30,999 nucleotides of DNA from Paulinella micropora (taxonomy: Eukaryota > Cercozoa > Imbricatea > Euglyphida): assembly GCA_009731375.1 (NCBI GenBank), contig BJOX01000376.1:478758-509756 (forward strand), read 5' to 3'. This document shows, piece after piece, positions 18,494 through 28,990 of this stretch. The notes beneath the pieces were generated by a model that was not told the DNA's origin, ran no database searches, and worked only from the letters and a program-made list of their open reading frames with translations. Each line of letters begins with the position of its first letter. The stretch's first letter is position 1. Position numbers and translations under genes: made by a program.

Positions 18494-19973
18494 GACAGAG
18501 ATAGAGATAGAGATGGAGATGGAGATGGAGATAGAGATAGAGATAGAGATAGAGATAGAACAAGAGATATAGAGATATAGAGATTGAGATAGAGATAGAG
18601 ATAGAGATAGAGATAGAGACAGAGATAGAGATAGAGATATAGAGATATAGAAATATAGAGATATAGATATATATATATATATACATATATATCTATATAT
18701 ACATACATACATATATATATGTATATATATATATGTTTTGTATAGATATAGATATAGATATAGATATAGATATAGATGTAGATGTAGATGTAGATGTAGA
18801 TGTAGATATAGATATAGATATAGATATAGATATAGTAGATGTAGATGTAGATGTAGATAGAGATAGAGATAGATATAGATATAGATATATAGATATATAG
18901 ATATAGATATAGAGATAGAGATAGAGATAGAGATAGAGATAGATATAGATATATAGATATATAGATATAGATATATAGATATAGATATAGATATAGATAT
19001 AGATATAGATATAGATATAGATATCGATATAGTTATAGATATGCGGCACTTACAGTGTAAGGACGGCAGTCTCGAGAAAATAAGACATTATCTTCAACGG
19101 TCAGACAGAAGGACAGCAGGTTGATAGTGTTGTTGCCGTGGTCGTCGGGGAGGGTGCCACGAGAATGCACTAGACCTAGCAACCAGGCCGCATGGTGTGT
19201 GCATGAGCTGACTCCTTCACAGCAGCAAGCCAACCTGCTTCAGTTTTGTCAACCAGCCAGTCGTGCAGCTCATGAAAAAATTGATCGATCTCCTCCTAAA
19301 AAGGAAACAGGAGCAAGGAGTCTCAAGCTTGCAGCTGCTATGTGTGGCGGACCGTTTCGTCGCCTCGCAAGAAGTGGCGCCCTTTGAACTCCACTCCGCA
19401 GTCCTGTGGGCCAGCAAGCACATTCACCCTTCATCGATTGATCGATTGATTGACTGATTGATTGATTGATTGATTGAGTCAGTCCTGTGGCAGAAAGGCA
19501 CAATCTAGCCAACACCCCGCCCCACTACCAACAACTTCCAACCCTCCTTCTACCAGCCAACACAGAAACAGGTGCAGTTCACATGTTCACAAACACATGT
19601 TCATAAACTTGCTCCGATCGGCACTGGACAATAAAGTTCCTGTGCAAACACGAGACCGCAACGAAACCGCGCACAATTGCTTGCTATGCATGCAGGGTGG
19701 AGGTGTGTGTGTGTGTGTGTGTGTGGTGTACTTGGTCCCACACCAAGGAGTACAGCACGTCGCGCGCCAGCTCCTAACATACATGACATACATAACATAC
19801 ATATCATACGTAACATACATAACATACATGACATATATGACATACATAACATACATAACATACATAACATGACATACATAACAGACATGACATACCTCTC
19901 GCGCTGCCGCCAAGCTCAGGTCGCCCGCCGCCGCCTTGATAGATAGAGATAGGTAGGTAGGTAGGTAGGTAGG

Positions 19974-20010
<37 letters not shown>

Positions 20011-20169
20011 CGATAGATAGATAGATAATAAGATAAGATAAGATAAGATAAGATAAGATAAGATAAGATAAGATTAGATTAGATTAGATTAGATTCGATT
20101 CGATTCGATTCGATTAGATTCGATTAGATTCGATTAGATTAGATTAGATTAGATTAGATTAGATTAGAT

Positions 20170-20230
<61 letters not shown>

Positions 20231-20306
20231 GGATAGATAGATAGATAGATATGTAGGTAGATAGATAGATAGACAGATAGATGGATGGATGGATGGATAG
20301 ATAGAT

Positions 20307-20363
<57 letters not shown>

Positions 20364-20390
20364 TATAGATAGATACATAGAGATAGATAT

Positions 20391-20429
<39 letters not shown>

Positions 20430-20522
20430 TGTTTGGTCTATCAGCACTGTATATCCGAGGACATGGGCATCGATTCCACCCCGCCACCAGCCGCCAACTA
20501 GTGGCGGGGTGGAGATGGACAC

Positions 20523-20612
<90 letters not shown>

Positions 20613-20655
20613 CAGACACACAGATAGCTTGACTGAAAGATAGATAAATAGATAT

Positions 20656-20714
<59 letters not shown>

Positions 20715-21682
20715 CATAGATAGATAGAAACCTTGCGTTTCCACTTGCCGGAGCGCAGCACGCCCAGCAAGGAGGTGCACTGCACACAGGCCAGACAGGG
20801 CAGCGTGGGTGGCAGGTAACAGGTCGCGAGAGAGAGAGAGNNNNNNNNNNCTGACGGTGTCGTCTGAGCTCTCGGTCGGGGTGGGCCCCTTCAGGCAGAC
20901 CTCCTTGATGTTGGCGAAGCCTGACATCTGCCCACGTGAAGACAGCAAACTAGCTATGCATGTGCGGCACAACACAGGCGACCGTCTCCAGCGAATCCTG
21001 CACCTCGGTCAGGGATTTTTCCTGCAGTCTTTCGAAAAAGTCCTTGATGAAGTCGTTCATTTCTTGCGTGGTGTCAGGGCCTTCGACGCGAGCCGTGAGA
21101 TTCTTTCAAACAAGCAGCGCACATATGAGCAGGACACGAGCAGTGGCAAGCAAACCTTGAGCAAACCGTCCACTAGGTCTTTGACGATTACGTCCTTGAT
21201 GTTCTAAGACATGTGGGAGAGACTAGATGGCTTGACGATGACGAAGCGATCTCGACCTTGTTCAAGATATCCGGTTCGGAAGACCGCAGCGCAATCAGCT
21301 TCTCGCACTGCAAACACAAGGAACGGCGTCTGGGCGCGGCAAAGGGGGGGGGGGGGGGGGGGGANNNNNNNNNNGGCCTGGACAGCTCAGTACATTGCTC
21401 CATCAGCACAGCATTCATCTGCCAACATCAGACAACCTTAGCCATACGTGCAAGCAACAAGTAGCCAAACCGAGTTTATCTCGCCAGCAATCTCCTACAG
21501 ACAGAAGCACACCAGCACAAGGTGTTCAACACAAACGACAAAGACAGCTTGCCTGGTCCAGATGAAGAAAGAACTGCTTCTGCTGGTCATGCGGGTAGTA
21601 CACCTCTATCCACACAGCAAACAACAGCGCCCCTCAATCAGCCAACTTTGCACTCCAACGCAAAGTCGACTCGCATGTACGG
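16602..21682 (-). CDS. Multi-exon gene of unknown function (3' portion), introns filled with microsatellites
   Basis: Exons in transcript order: 21682-21647, 21603-21553, 21494-21471, 21418-21375 (cut by a gap), 21307-21257, 21203-21156, 21102-20983, 20927-20851 (cut by a gap), 20779-20732, one unresolved near 20520-20430, 19934-19896, 19773-19732, 19639-19625, 19403-19353, 19295-19235, 19175-19054, 18023-17943, 17892-17854, 17803-17747, 17673-17142, 17075-16695, 16642-16602 (stop TAG). Every listed intron is GT-AG except 21552-21495 (GC-AG). Most junctions are phase 0; the three that are phase 1 (19235/19175, 17142/17075, 16695/16642) also match on both sides. About 650 residues are recovered. 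The 5' end lies outside the recognised exons. The protein has a coiled coil and a C-terminal folded domain; I do not recognise the family. Individual microexons are less certain than the overall model. Confidence 0.72.
17092..17140. repeat. (CA)n/(CGCA)n microsatellite within an intron
   Basis: Dinucleotide CA followed by CGCA units, wholly inside intron 17141-17076 of the minus-strand gene. Confidence 0.9.
17704..17738. repeat. (TGAT)n microsatellite within an intron
   Basis: Eight or so TGAT units inside the 73-nt intron 17746-17674. A matching tract occurs at 19431-19477 in another intron. Confidence 0.9.
17747..19934 (-). CDS. Split gene, central exon cluster
   Basis: Nine exons are placed. 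Readings include [32 protein letters not shown] joined to [37 protein letters not shown], a 40-residue exon with [11 protein letters not shown] and [24 protein letters not shown] with [22 protein letters not shown], and [19 protein letters not shown]. Splicing the 15-nt microexon (19639-19625) to the next creates CPDCG, a possible half zinc site; that exon's donor (GTGCCG) is not strong and an alternative 31-nt version exists. Intron 19053-18024 is 1,030 nt and almost all GATA-type repeat. The others are 50-221 nt, several carrying GATT, CATA or GT repeats. Confidence 0.7.
18056..19045. repeat. GATA-type satellite filling a 1,030-nt intron
   Basis: A patchwork of GATA, GATG, GAGATA and ATATAG units. 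It begins and ends within about 35 nt of the splice sites of the flanking exons (18023 and 19054). On the gene's sense strand it is pyrimidine-rich (TATC/CTAT). Confidence 0.95.
19431..19477. repeat. (GATT)n microsatellite within an intron
   Basis: Imperfect GATT/GATC units inside intron 19624-19404. Confidence 0.9.
19774..19895. repeat. (CATAA/CATA)n repeat occupying an intron
   Basis: Irregular ACATACAT and AACATA units fill almost all of the intron between exons 19896-19934 and 19732-19773. Confidence 0.9.
19935..20435. repeat. GGTA, GATA and GATTA/CGATT compound satellite
   Basis: Blocks in order: GGTA (19950-19975), GATA, AGATA pentamers (20029-20070), GATTA/GATTC pentamers (20071-20170), then GATA with GGAT variants. 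It lies in the long interval between exon 20779-20732 and exon 19934-19896. Confidence 0.93.
20476..20512. repeat. Perfect 12-bp inverted repeat; region of an unresolved exon
   Basis: CCACCCCGCCAC (20476-20487) and GTGGCGGGGTGG (20501-20512) flank a 13-nt loop. The surrounding non-repetitive island (20430-20525) reads protein-like on the minus strand in two frames ([11 protein letters not shown] or [14 protein letters not shown]). No choice of splice sites keeps phase cleanly, so I do not assign the exon. Confidence 0.7.
20522..20730. repeat. (GA)n followed by (GATA)n
   Basis: GA dinucleotide to about 20563, then GATA with minor variants, ending directly before exon 20732-20779. Confidence 0.93.
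20732..21682 (-). CDS. Split gene, upstream exon cluster
   Basis: Nine exons of 24-120 nt are separated by introns of 43-58 nt where no gap intervenes. The pieces read [84 protein letters not shown], a 40-residue exon with [35 protein letters not shown], and [16 protein letters not shown]. The content is amphipathic and helix-like, with no signal peptide or obvious catalytic motif. Two 10-N gaps (20841-20850, 21365-21374) truncate exons 20927-20851 and 21418-21375. A run of 20 G (21344-21363) next to the second gap lies in an intron. The first listed exon (21682-21647) is the weakest. Confidence 0.68.
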
Positions 21683-21838
21683 CTTATGAGTCCTGTGAGT
21701 GTGTCCTCATGTTATTTACACAAGATATGCATGAACGCATATGTATTGATGTCATAACCTCGTGTACATACGAATGATGAACAGAGATGATACACATGCA
21801 TGCGTGTATTTCATACATTCACACACAATTGCATGAAG
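21683..21838. other. Unique sequence upstream of the placed exons
   Basis: No exon could be supported here. It may be intron or untranslated sequence of the minus-strand gene. Confidence 0.4.
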
Positions 21839-22208
21839 TAAACATACATACATACATACATACATACATGCATGGATGCATGCATACATACATACATGCA
21901 TACATACATACATACATGCATGTAACATACATGCATACATACATGCATACATACATGCATACATGCATGCATACATGCATACATAAATACATGTATAGAT
22001 ACATACATACATAGATAGAAACATAGATACATGGATACATACATGCATACATACATACAGAACATACAGAACATACATAAATAACAGAACATGCATACAT
22101 AACATAACATAACATAACATAACACAACATAACACAACACAACACAACACAACATAACATAACATAACATAACATAACATAACATAACATGACATAACAT
22201 GACATACA

Positions 22209-22242
<34 letters not shown>

Positions 22243-22490
22243 AAATACATAACATACATAACATACATAACATACATAACATACATACATACACACATAC
22301 ATGCATACATACATACATACATACATACATACATACATACATACATACATACATACATGCATGCATGCATGCATGCATACATACATACATACATACATGC
22401 ATACACATACATACATACATACATACATACATACATAAATACATACATACATACATACATACATACATACATACATACATACGCAAACAC
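21839..22490. repeat. (CATA)n satellite, left arm of a giant inverted pair
   Basis: CATA/CATG tetramers interrupted by AACAT pentamers (about 22080-22205). It is complementary in sense to the TATG block to the right. Confidence 0.95.
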
Positions 22491-22583
22491 AAGTAGATAC
22501 ATTAATGGTACATACATACATACCTGCATGTGTGTGTATGCATGTGCATTACACACTATGTTCGGATGAGCTTTGACGCACTT

Positions 22584-22809
22584 ATGTATGTATGTATGTA
22601 TGTATGTATGTATGTATGTATGTATGTGTTTGTGTCGGTTTTATGTATATGTATGTGTGTATGTATATATGTATGTATATATGTATGTATGCACGTATGT
22701 ACGTATGTATGTACGTACGTACGTATGTATGTACGTACGTACGTATGTATGTATGTATGTATGTATGTATGTATGTGTGTGTATGTGTGTGTGTGTGTGT
22801 GTGTGTCTG

Positions 22810-22841
<32 letters not shown>

Positions 22842-22903
22842 TGTGTGTCTGTGTGTCTGTCTGTCTGTATGTATGTATGTATGTATGTATGTATGTATGT
22901 ATG

Positions 22904-22935
<32 letters not shown>

Positions 22936-23240
22936 TGTATGTATGTATGAGTATGTATGTATGTGTGTATGTATGTGTGTATGTATGTATGTATGTATGT
23001 TATGTATGTATGTATGTATGTAGGTAGGTAGGTAGGTAAGATAGGTGAGGTAGGTAGGTAGGTAGGTAGGTAGGTAGCCAGGTGGTAGGTGTATGTATGT
23101 ATGTATGTATGTATGTATGTATGTATGTATGTATGTACGCATGTACGCATGTACGCATGTATGTATGTATGTATGCATGTATGTATGTATGTATGTATGT
23201 ATGTATGTATGTATGCATGCATGTATATATGTGTGTGTGT
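22584..23240. repeat. (TATG)n satellite, right arm of a giant inverted pair
   Basis: TATG/TACG/TGTG tetramers with a GGTA island (23022-23080). The sequence between the arms (22491-22583) is short and mostly unique. Confidence 0.95.
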
Positions 23241-23256
23241 GTAAGTATGTCTGTGA

Positions 23257-23632
<376 letters not shown>

Positions 23633-23633
<1 letters not shown>

Positions 23634-23969
23634 ACAAAATCATTATACATATTATATATATATATATGTATGTATGTATGTGTGTGTGTGTAAGTACAAA
23701 CGCGCCGCGCGCAAAAAATAAAAAGTATTTGAAAAAAAATTATATATATAAAAAAAAAAAGACTAACGCCAGACTTTCCCCCCTTGTTTGCGAAGAACTC
23801 TCTGAATATGCCGACGTATCTGGTCTCTCTGAATATGCCGACGTATCTGGTCAGCCATGCAGCACCCAACTTAACCCTCCTCTTTTCACTTTTTTCTAAT
23901 GACACTTTTTCAGTGATAAAAAAGGAAAGAGGGGTCCTCCAAATATAAACGATCCCGTTTAAAATAACA
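23633..23969. other. Unique AT-rich stretch with a 27-bp tandem duplication
   Basis: tctgaatatgccgacgtatc occurs at 23801 and again at 23828 (period 27). The minus-strand reading repeats TRYVGIFRE. No gene is otherwise recognised. Confidence 0.6.
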
Positions 23970-24176
23970 TACACCCATATCATAATATAGACCAAATATC
24001 GCACAACATATCCGAGCATAAATGTAATATTAATACCAAGCCGCATGATATCCAATTAATATCTTCTTTAATACGCTCGATTGAATAACAAGGTTCACCT
24101 TAGATCACGGTATAACTTACTCGCTATACTTTTTGGACGTTCCCTGAGCAATTGTAAAATTGTTCTCTTAAAAAAA
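23970..24176 (+). repeat. Dispersed repeat R1, copy A
   Basis: This copy aligns with 29944-30177 and, in its last 120 bp, with 24759-24888. Shared landmarks are cgctcgattgaataac, tagctatacttt, tggacgttcc and tgtaaaattgtt, then taaaaacGAAGAAG. It is followed directly by (GAA)n, as are the other copies. Confidence 0.8.
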
Positions 24177-24514
24177 ACGAAGAAGAAGAAGACGAAGAAG
24201 AAGAAGAAGAAGAAGAAGAAGAAGAAGAAGAAGAAGAAGAAGAAGAAGAAGAAGAAAAGAAAGAAGAAGAAGAAGAAGAAGAAGAAGAAGAAGAAGAAGA
24301 AGAAGAAGAAGAAGAAAAGAAAGAAGAAGAAGAAGAAGAAGAAGAAGAAGAAGAAGAAGAAGAAGAAGAAGAAGAAGAAAAGAAGAAGAAGAAGAAGAAG
24401 AAGAAGAAGAAAAGAAAGAAGAAGAAGAAGAAGAAGAAGAAGAAGAAGAAGAAGAAGAAGAGAAGAAAGAAGAAGAAGAAGAAGAAAAGAAGAAGAAGAA
24501 GAAGAAGAGAAGAA

Positions 24515-24545
<31 letters not shown>

Positions 24546-24758
24546 TAGAAGAAGAAGAAGAAGAAGAAAAAGAAGAAGAAAAAGAAGAAGAAGAAGAAGA
24601 AGAAGAAGAAGAAGAAGAAGAAGAAGACGAAGACGAAGAAGAAGAGGAGGAGGAGGAGGAGGAAGAGACAGAGAGAGAGAGAGACACAGACACAGAGAGA
24701 GAGAGAGAGAGAGAGAGATGAGAGAGATGAGAGAGATGAGAGAGATGAGAGAGAGAGA
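24177..24758. repeat. (GAA)n then (GA)n tract
   Basis: GAA triplets with AAAG and GAC variants to about 24665, then GA and GAGAGAT units. Confidence 0.95.
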
Positions 24759-24888
24759 TTAATATTTCCTTTGATTTCGCTCGATTGAATAACTAGGTTT
24801 CCACCTTACCTAGAGGTATTACTTTAATAGCTATACTTTTCACGTGGACGGTCCCTGAGTCCAATTGTAAAATTGTTCTCTCAATAAA
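24759..24888 (+). repeat. Dispersed repeat R1, copy B (5'-truncated)
   Basis: It starts within the (attaat)-rich middle of R1 and carries the complete right half, ending in aataaaaacGAAG and followed by (GAA)n. The minus strand is open across it (FIERTILQLDSGTVHVKS), but coding status is unproven. Confidence 0.8.
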
Positions 24889-25172
<284 letters not shown>

Positions 25173-25792
25173 NNNNNNNNNNNNNNNNNNNNNNNNNNNN
25201 NNNNNNNNNNNNNNNNNNNNNNNNNNNNNNNNNNNNNNNNNNNNNNNNNNNNNNNNNNNNNNNNNNNNNNNNNNNNNNNNNNNNNNNNNNNNNNNNNNNN
25301 NNNNNNNNNNNNNNNNNNNNNNNNNNNNNNNNNNNNNNNNNNNNNNNNNNNNNNNNNNNNNNNNNNNNNNNNNNNNNNNNNNNNNNNNNNNNNNNNNNNN
25401 NNNNNNNNNNNNNNNNNNNNNNNNNNNNNNNNNNNNNNNNNNNNNNNNNNNNNNNNNNNNNNNNNNNNNNNNNNNNNNNNNNNNNNNNNNNNNNNNNNNN
25501 NNNNNNNNNNNNNNNNNNNNNNNNNNNNNNNNNNNNNNNNNNNNNNNNNNNNNNNNNNNNNNNNNNNNNNNNNNNNNNNNNNNNNNNNNNNNNNNNNNNN
25601 NNNNNNNNNNNNNNNNNNNNNNNNNNNNNNNNNNNNNNNNNNNNNNNNNNNNNNNNNNNNNNNNNNNNNNNNNNNNNNNNNNNNNNNNNNNNNNNNNNNN
25701 NNNNNNNNNNNNNNNNNNNNNNNNNNNNNNNNNNNNNNNNNNNNNNNNNNNNNNNNNNNNNNNNNNNNNNNNNNNNNNNNNNNNNNNNNNNN
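25173..25792. other. Assembly gap, 620 N, within (GA)n
   Basis: Both edges are pure GA repeat, so the missing DNA is probably simple repeat of unknown length. Confidence 0.99.
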
Positions 25793-25824
<32 letters not shown>

Positions 25825-25828
25825 AGAT

Positions 25829-25935
25829 TTTTGCAAATCAGTGGAAATCAATCCCAAAAGAAATAACAGACGAAAAATCAATCAATATTTTCAAAAAAAA
25901 AATTAATGACATACTTGCTAAAACATCAACAGCAA
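25829..25935 (+). pseudogene. C-terminal fragment of a LINE reverse transcriptase ORF
   Basis: The frame reads FANQWKSIPKEITDEKSINI then FKKKINDIL. This matches the familiar C-terminal pattern of many non-LTR retrotransposon polyproteins (W-N-x-L-P-x-E-I ... S-x-x-x-F-K-x-x-L). Everything upstream is replaced by GA repeat and gap, so only the tail survives. The frame runs on to 26099 without further recognisable features. A cellular gene ending is possible but less likely. Confidence 0.45.
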
Positions 25936-26143
25936 TGATAATATATATGATAATAACATATATGCGCATAGCGCGAGAAAAAAAAGATAATAACAATAAT
26001 AATAATGATTATAATAATAGTGCTTCTCTGTCAATGGCTGATGCATTTCTGCACATGCGCCTCCATCGTCTCACCCGTGAGGGGAGTACGAAGAATTGAC
26101 GATAAGCTCTAATGACACCCCCGCAAGGGCAGTTCCAACACTT

Positions 26144-26213
26144 CCAGACGGGCCGGTATGTTCAATGAAAATACTGGTCCAGACGGATCGGTATGTTCAA
26201 TGAAAATACTGGT
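26144..26213. repeat. Tandem 35-bp repeat, two copies
   Basis: Units at 26144-26178 and 26179-26213 differ at two positions (gggcc versus ggatc). They form the body next to the tRNA-like head. Confidence 0.85.
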
Positions 26214-26285
26214 GGCACCGACGGGAATCGAACTGGCGACAGGGCCCAGATGGTAGAACTTGACCACTGGGCTATCACGGTGTCC
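26213..26285 (-). mobile_element. tRNA-derived SINE-like head
   Basis: The 73-nt minus-strand unit has an A box (TAGCCCAGTGG, 26274-26264) and a B box (GTTCGATTCC, 26233-26224) at tRNA-like spacing. Its ends pair as GG-CACC with GGTGCC apart from one inserted A, and are followed by A then CCA. The anticodon and T arms do not fold properly, so I call it tRNA-derived rather than a working tRNA gene. The adjoining 35-bp tandem units would be the SINE body. Confidence 0.55.
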
Positions 26286-26321
<36 letters not shown>

Positions 26322-26338
26322 AATAAATATATATATAT
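26286..26338. repeat. (AAT)n and (AAAT)n microsatellite
   Basis: It directly abuts the tRNA-like unit, followed by (AT)n to about 26352. Confidence 0.9.
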
Positions 26339-26560
26339 AACATATATATATAAACAAGTGTTGCCTGGATAGTCCGGCTTTTCTGGACTGCCCCCTTCAT
26401 AAACGCCTTCGCCCCAGAGTTGATAAGCATTCGTACTTGATATCTCATTTACAGAGACAAGCATCTGCTCCTGCTGTTCCCTTTATTCTCCCTCGTCGCA
26501 GTCGCCTTTGACTCCTTCAGCTCTGTATGTTCCGGACTGCCTTTTTCTTTCGTTTTCATT

Positions 26561-26856
<296 letters not shown>

Positions 26857-27189
26857 GTTTCTTTCTTGGGCATAGCGTTTAGCCCCCTCAGGCGTTCGTG
26901 CTTAACTGCATTTTTTTGCGGGCCTATTTTTCTCCTTCCGCGAGTTTTTACAGGGCCCTTTTTTGTTTAGTGGGTAGGGGGTTCTTTTGCGGTCTTAACC
27001 CGAGTCCCACACTGTTCGCCGATCTAGAGATCTTGAAGTGAAATGATGAGGAAGTTCGACTCTTTCTTATCCTTTCTCTCTATCTCTTTTTTCTTCTTCT
27101 CTCTCTCTCTCTTTTACCGTATGCAAGGTTCTCTATTTTTCTCTTTCTTTTCCCCTTTTGTTTTCTTTTTTCCTTTTCATTTTTCTTAC

Positions 27190-27463
27190 ATGCTGCTGCT
27201 TGTTAGGTTTGGTCATGTTCATGTGCGGTATAGCTTTATGTTTATGGTTGTGGCTTGTGGAGTTTCTTCTGGTCTATGAGGGGGGTGGGGTGCGGAGTGG
27301 TTTGGCTCGACTAGCTTGAGGCTGCATGTCTATGGGGTTGCCAGGCTTGGGCTGGTCCTTATGGATTTTGCAGCACTCGGCATAATCGCGTCGCGAGTAC
27401 GCCACGTCGAGCCTTACTACGCTCTGCACACCACCCTCCTGGCTACTTAAGCATCTGGGTGAA
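27190..27463 (+). repeat. Retroposon-like repeat R2, copy 1, segment A
   Basis: It is nearly identical to 29075-29340 over about 205 bp (core 27239-27445 versus 29124-29331). It includes TCGCGTCGCGA, an 11-bp palindrome. No pol III boxes are evident. Confidence 0.88.
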
Positions 27464-27924
27464 GGAAATCTGGAACTAAGGTTCAACAGAAAGCTCCTGG
27501 AAAGAATAAAATGGACGAGAAAGAAAGAGAAAAAGATAGAAAGAAAGAAAGAAAGGGACAAAGAGAAAAAGAAAGAAACAAGGAAAAGAATAGAGAACGA
27601 AGACAAAAAACAACAAAGAATGATAAAAACAAAACACAAAAGAGAATAGAAACAAAAAACAAAAGAAACAAAAAACAAACGAAACAAAAGAAACAAAAAC
27701 AAGACTAAAAGACAACAACAGAGGCAGCGAAAAACACCAAAGGCAAACACAAACAAACAAACACAAGGCCAGACAGGGGCAAGGGAGACGATACTGAACT
27801 AGAAGGCAAAAGCAGAAAGCGCCGGCAGAGGTCACACATAACTAACAATAGGCGCAAGTGAGATCAATTGACAGTCAGTTAGACAGCTCTTAAGGAAACT
27901 GCAGCACCTAACGCAATTCACTCG
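27464..27924 (-). repeat. R2 copy 1, segment B in inverted orientation
   Basis: It is the reverse complement of 29347-29828. Landmarks: gaaatctggaactaaggttc (27464) against gaaccttagttccagatttc, ctgaactagaaggc against its complement near 29468, and caattcactcg (27914) against cgagtgaattg (29347). It is followed by actgtaaaataataat, resembling the R2 3' tail in forward orientation. Confidence 0.88.
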
Positions 27925-28095
27925 ACTGTAAAATAATAATAATAATAATAATATGTATGTATGTATCGTCTGCCAATTGCTGAGCCAAAAGGCCATGTGC
28001 ATCCAGTCCTCCATTCCATAAGGAAAGTCTCCACACAAATCGGTGGAATAAAGGAAGTGACGGCATAGAACATTACTCTAGGAGCTTTATACCAA

Positions 28096-28717
28096 NNNNN
28101 NNNNNNNNNNNNNNNNNNNNNNNNNNNNNNNNNNNNNNNNNNNNNNNNNNNNNNNNNNNNNNNNNNNNNNNNNNNNNNNNNNNNNNNNNNNNNNNNNNNN
28201 NNNNNNNNNNNNNNNNNNNNNNNNNNNNNNNNNNNNNNNNNNNNNNNNNNNNNNNNNNNNNNNNNNNNNNNNNNNNNNNNNNNNNNNNNNNNNNNNNNNN
28301 NNNNNNNNNNNNNNNNNNNNNNNNNNNNNNNNNNNNNNNNNNNNNNNNNNNNNNNNNNNNNNNNNNNNNNNNNNNNNNNNNNNNNNNNNNNNNNNNNNNN
28401 NNNNNNNNNNNNNNNNNNNNNNNNNNNNNNNNNNNNNNNNNNNNNNNNNNNNNNNNNNNNNNNNNNNNNNNNNNNNNNNNNNNNNNNNNNNNNNNNNNNN
28501 NNNNNNNNNNNNNNNNNNNNNNNNNNNNNNNNNNNNNNNNNNNNNNNNNNNNNNNNNNNNNNNNNNNNNNNNNNNNNNNNNNNNNNNNNNNNNNNNNNNN
28601 NNNNNNNNNNNNNNNNNNNNNNNNNNNNNNNNNNNNNNNNNNNNNNNNNNNNNNNNNNNNNNNNNNNNNNNNNNNNNNNNNNNNNNNNNNNNNNNNNNNN
28701 NNNNNNNNNNNNNNNNN
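28096..28717. other. Assembly gap, 622 N
   Basis: The left flank (27925-28095) holds AAT and GTAT repeats and unique DNA. The right edge enters a T21-A33 run directly. Confidence 0.99.
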
Positions 28718-28718
28718 T

Positions 28719-28771
<53 letters not shown>
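28718..28771. repeat. Head-to-head poly(T)-poly(A) run
   Basis: About 21 T directly followed by about 33 A, starting at a gap edge. Confidence 0.9.
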
Positions 28772-28774
<3 letters not shown>

Positions 28775-28990
28775 CCTTTATTTTTCTCTCGTCTCTTTCT
28801 CATTAAACCTTGCTTTACTGTAAAAAAAAAAAATCTTTTGAATTAGGCTCTTCTTTTTTCCTTTCGTCTCTTTCTCATTAAACCTTGCTTACTGTAAAAA
28901 AAAATAAAATAAATAAAAAAAATTAAACCTTGCTTACTGTAAAAAAAAAATTATTATTATTATTATTATTAATACTATTATTATTATTTT
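28772..28990 (+). repeat. Tandem truncated R2 3' ends
   Basis: The tail attaaaccttgcttactgt followed by A-rich sequence occurs three times (about 28803, 28877, 28922), then (TTA)n. The same tail ends R2 copy 2 at 29930. Confidence 0.8.

Noticed and set aside
17933-19049. Long minus-strand ORFs of Ile/Tyr/Ser/Leu repeats
   Set aside because: They are translations of GATA-type tetranucleotide repeats, open in all three frames because the repeat lacks stops; the true exons nearby are in short unique islands.
18056-23240. CRISPR-like array in the tetranucleotide region
   Set aside because: Units are short contiguous tandem repeats without unique spacers, and the locus is eukaryotic.
24081-24693. 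Lys- or Ser/Phe-rich ORFs over the GAA tract
   Set aside because: Pure triplet-repeat translations.
26213-26285. Functional tRNA gene
   Set aside because: Boxes and length fit, but the T and anticodon arms do not pair and the acceptor stem has an inserted base; a tRNA-derived retroposon fits better.
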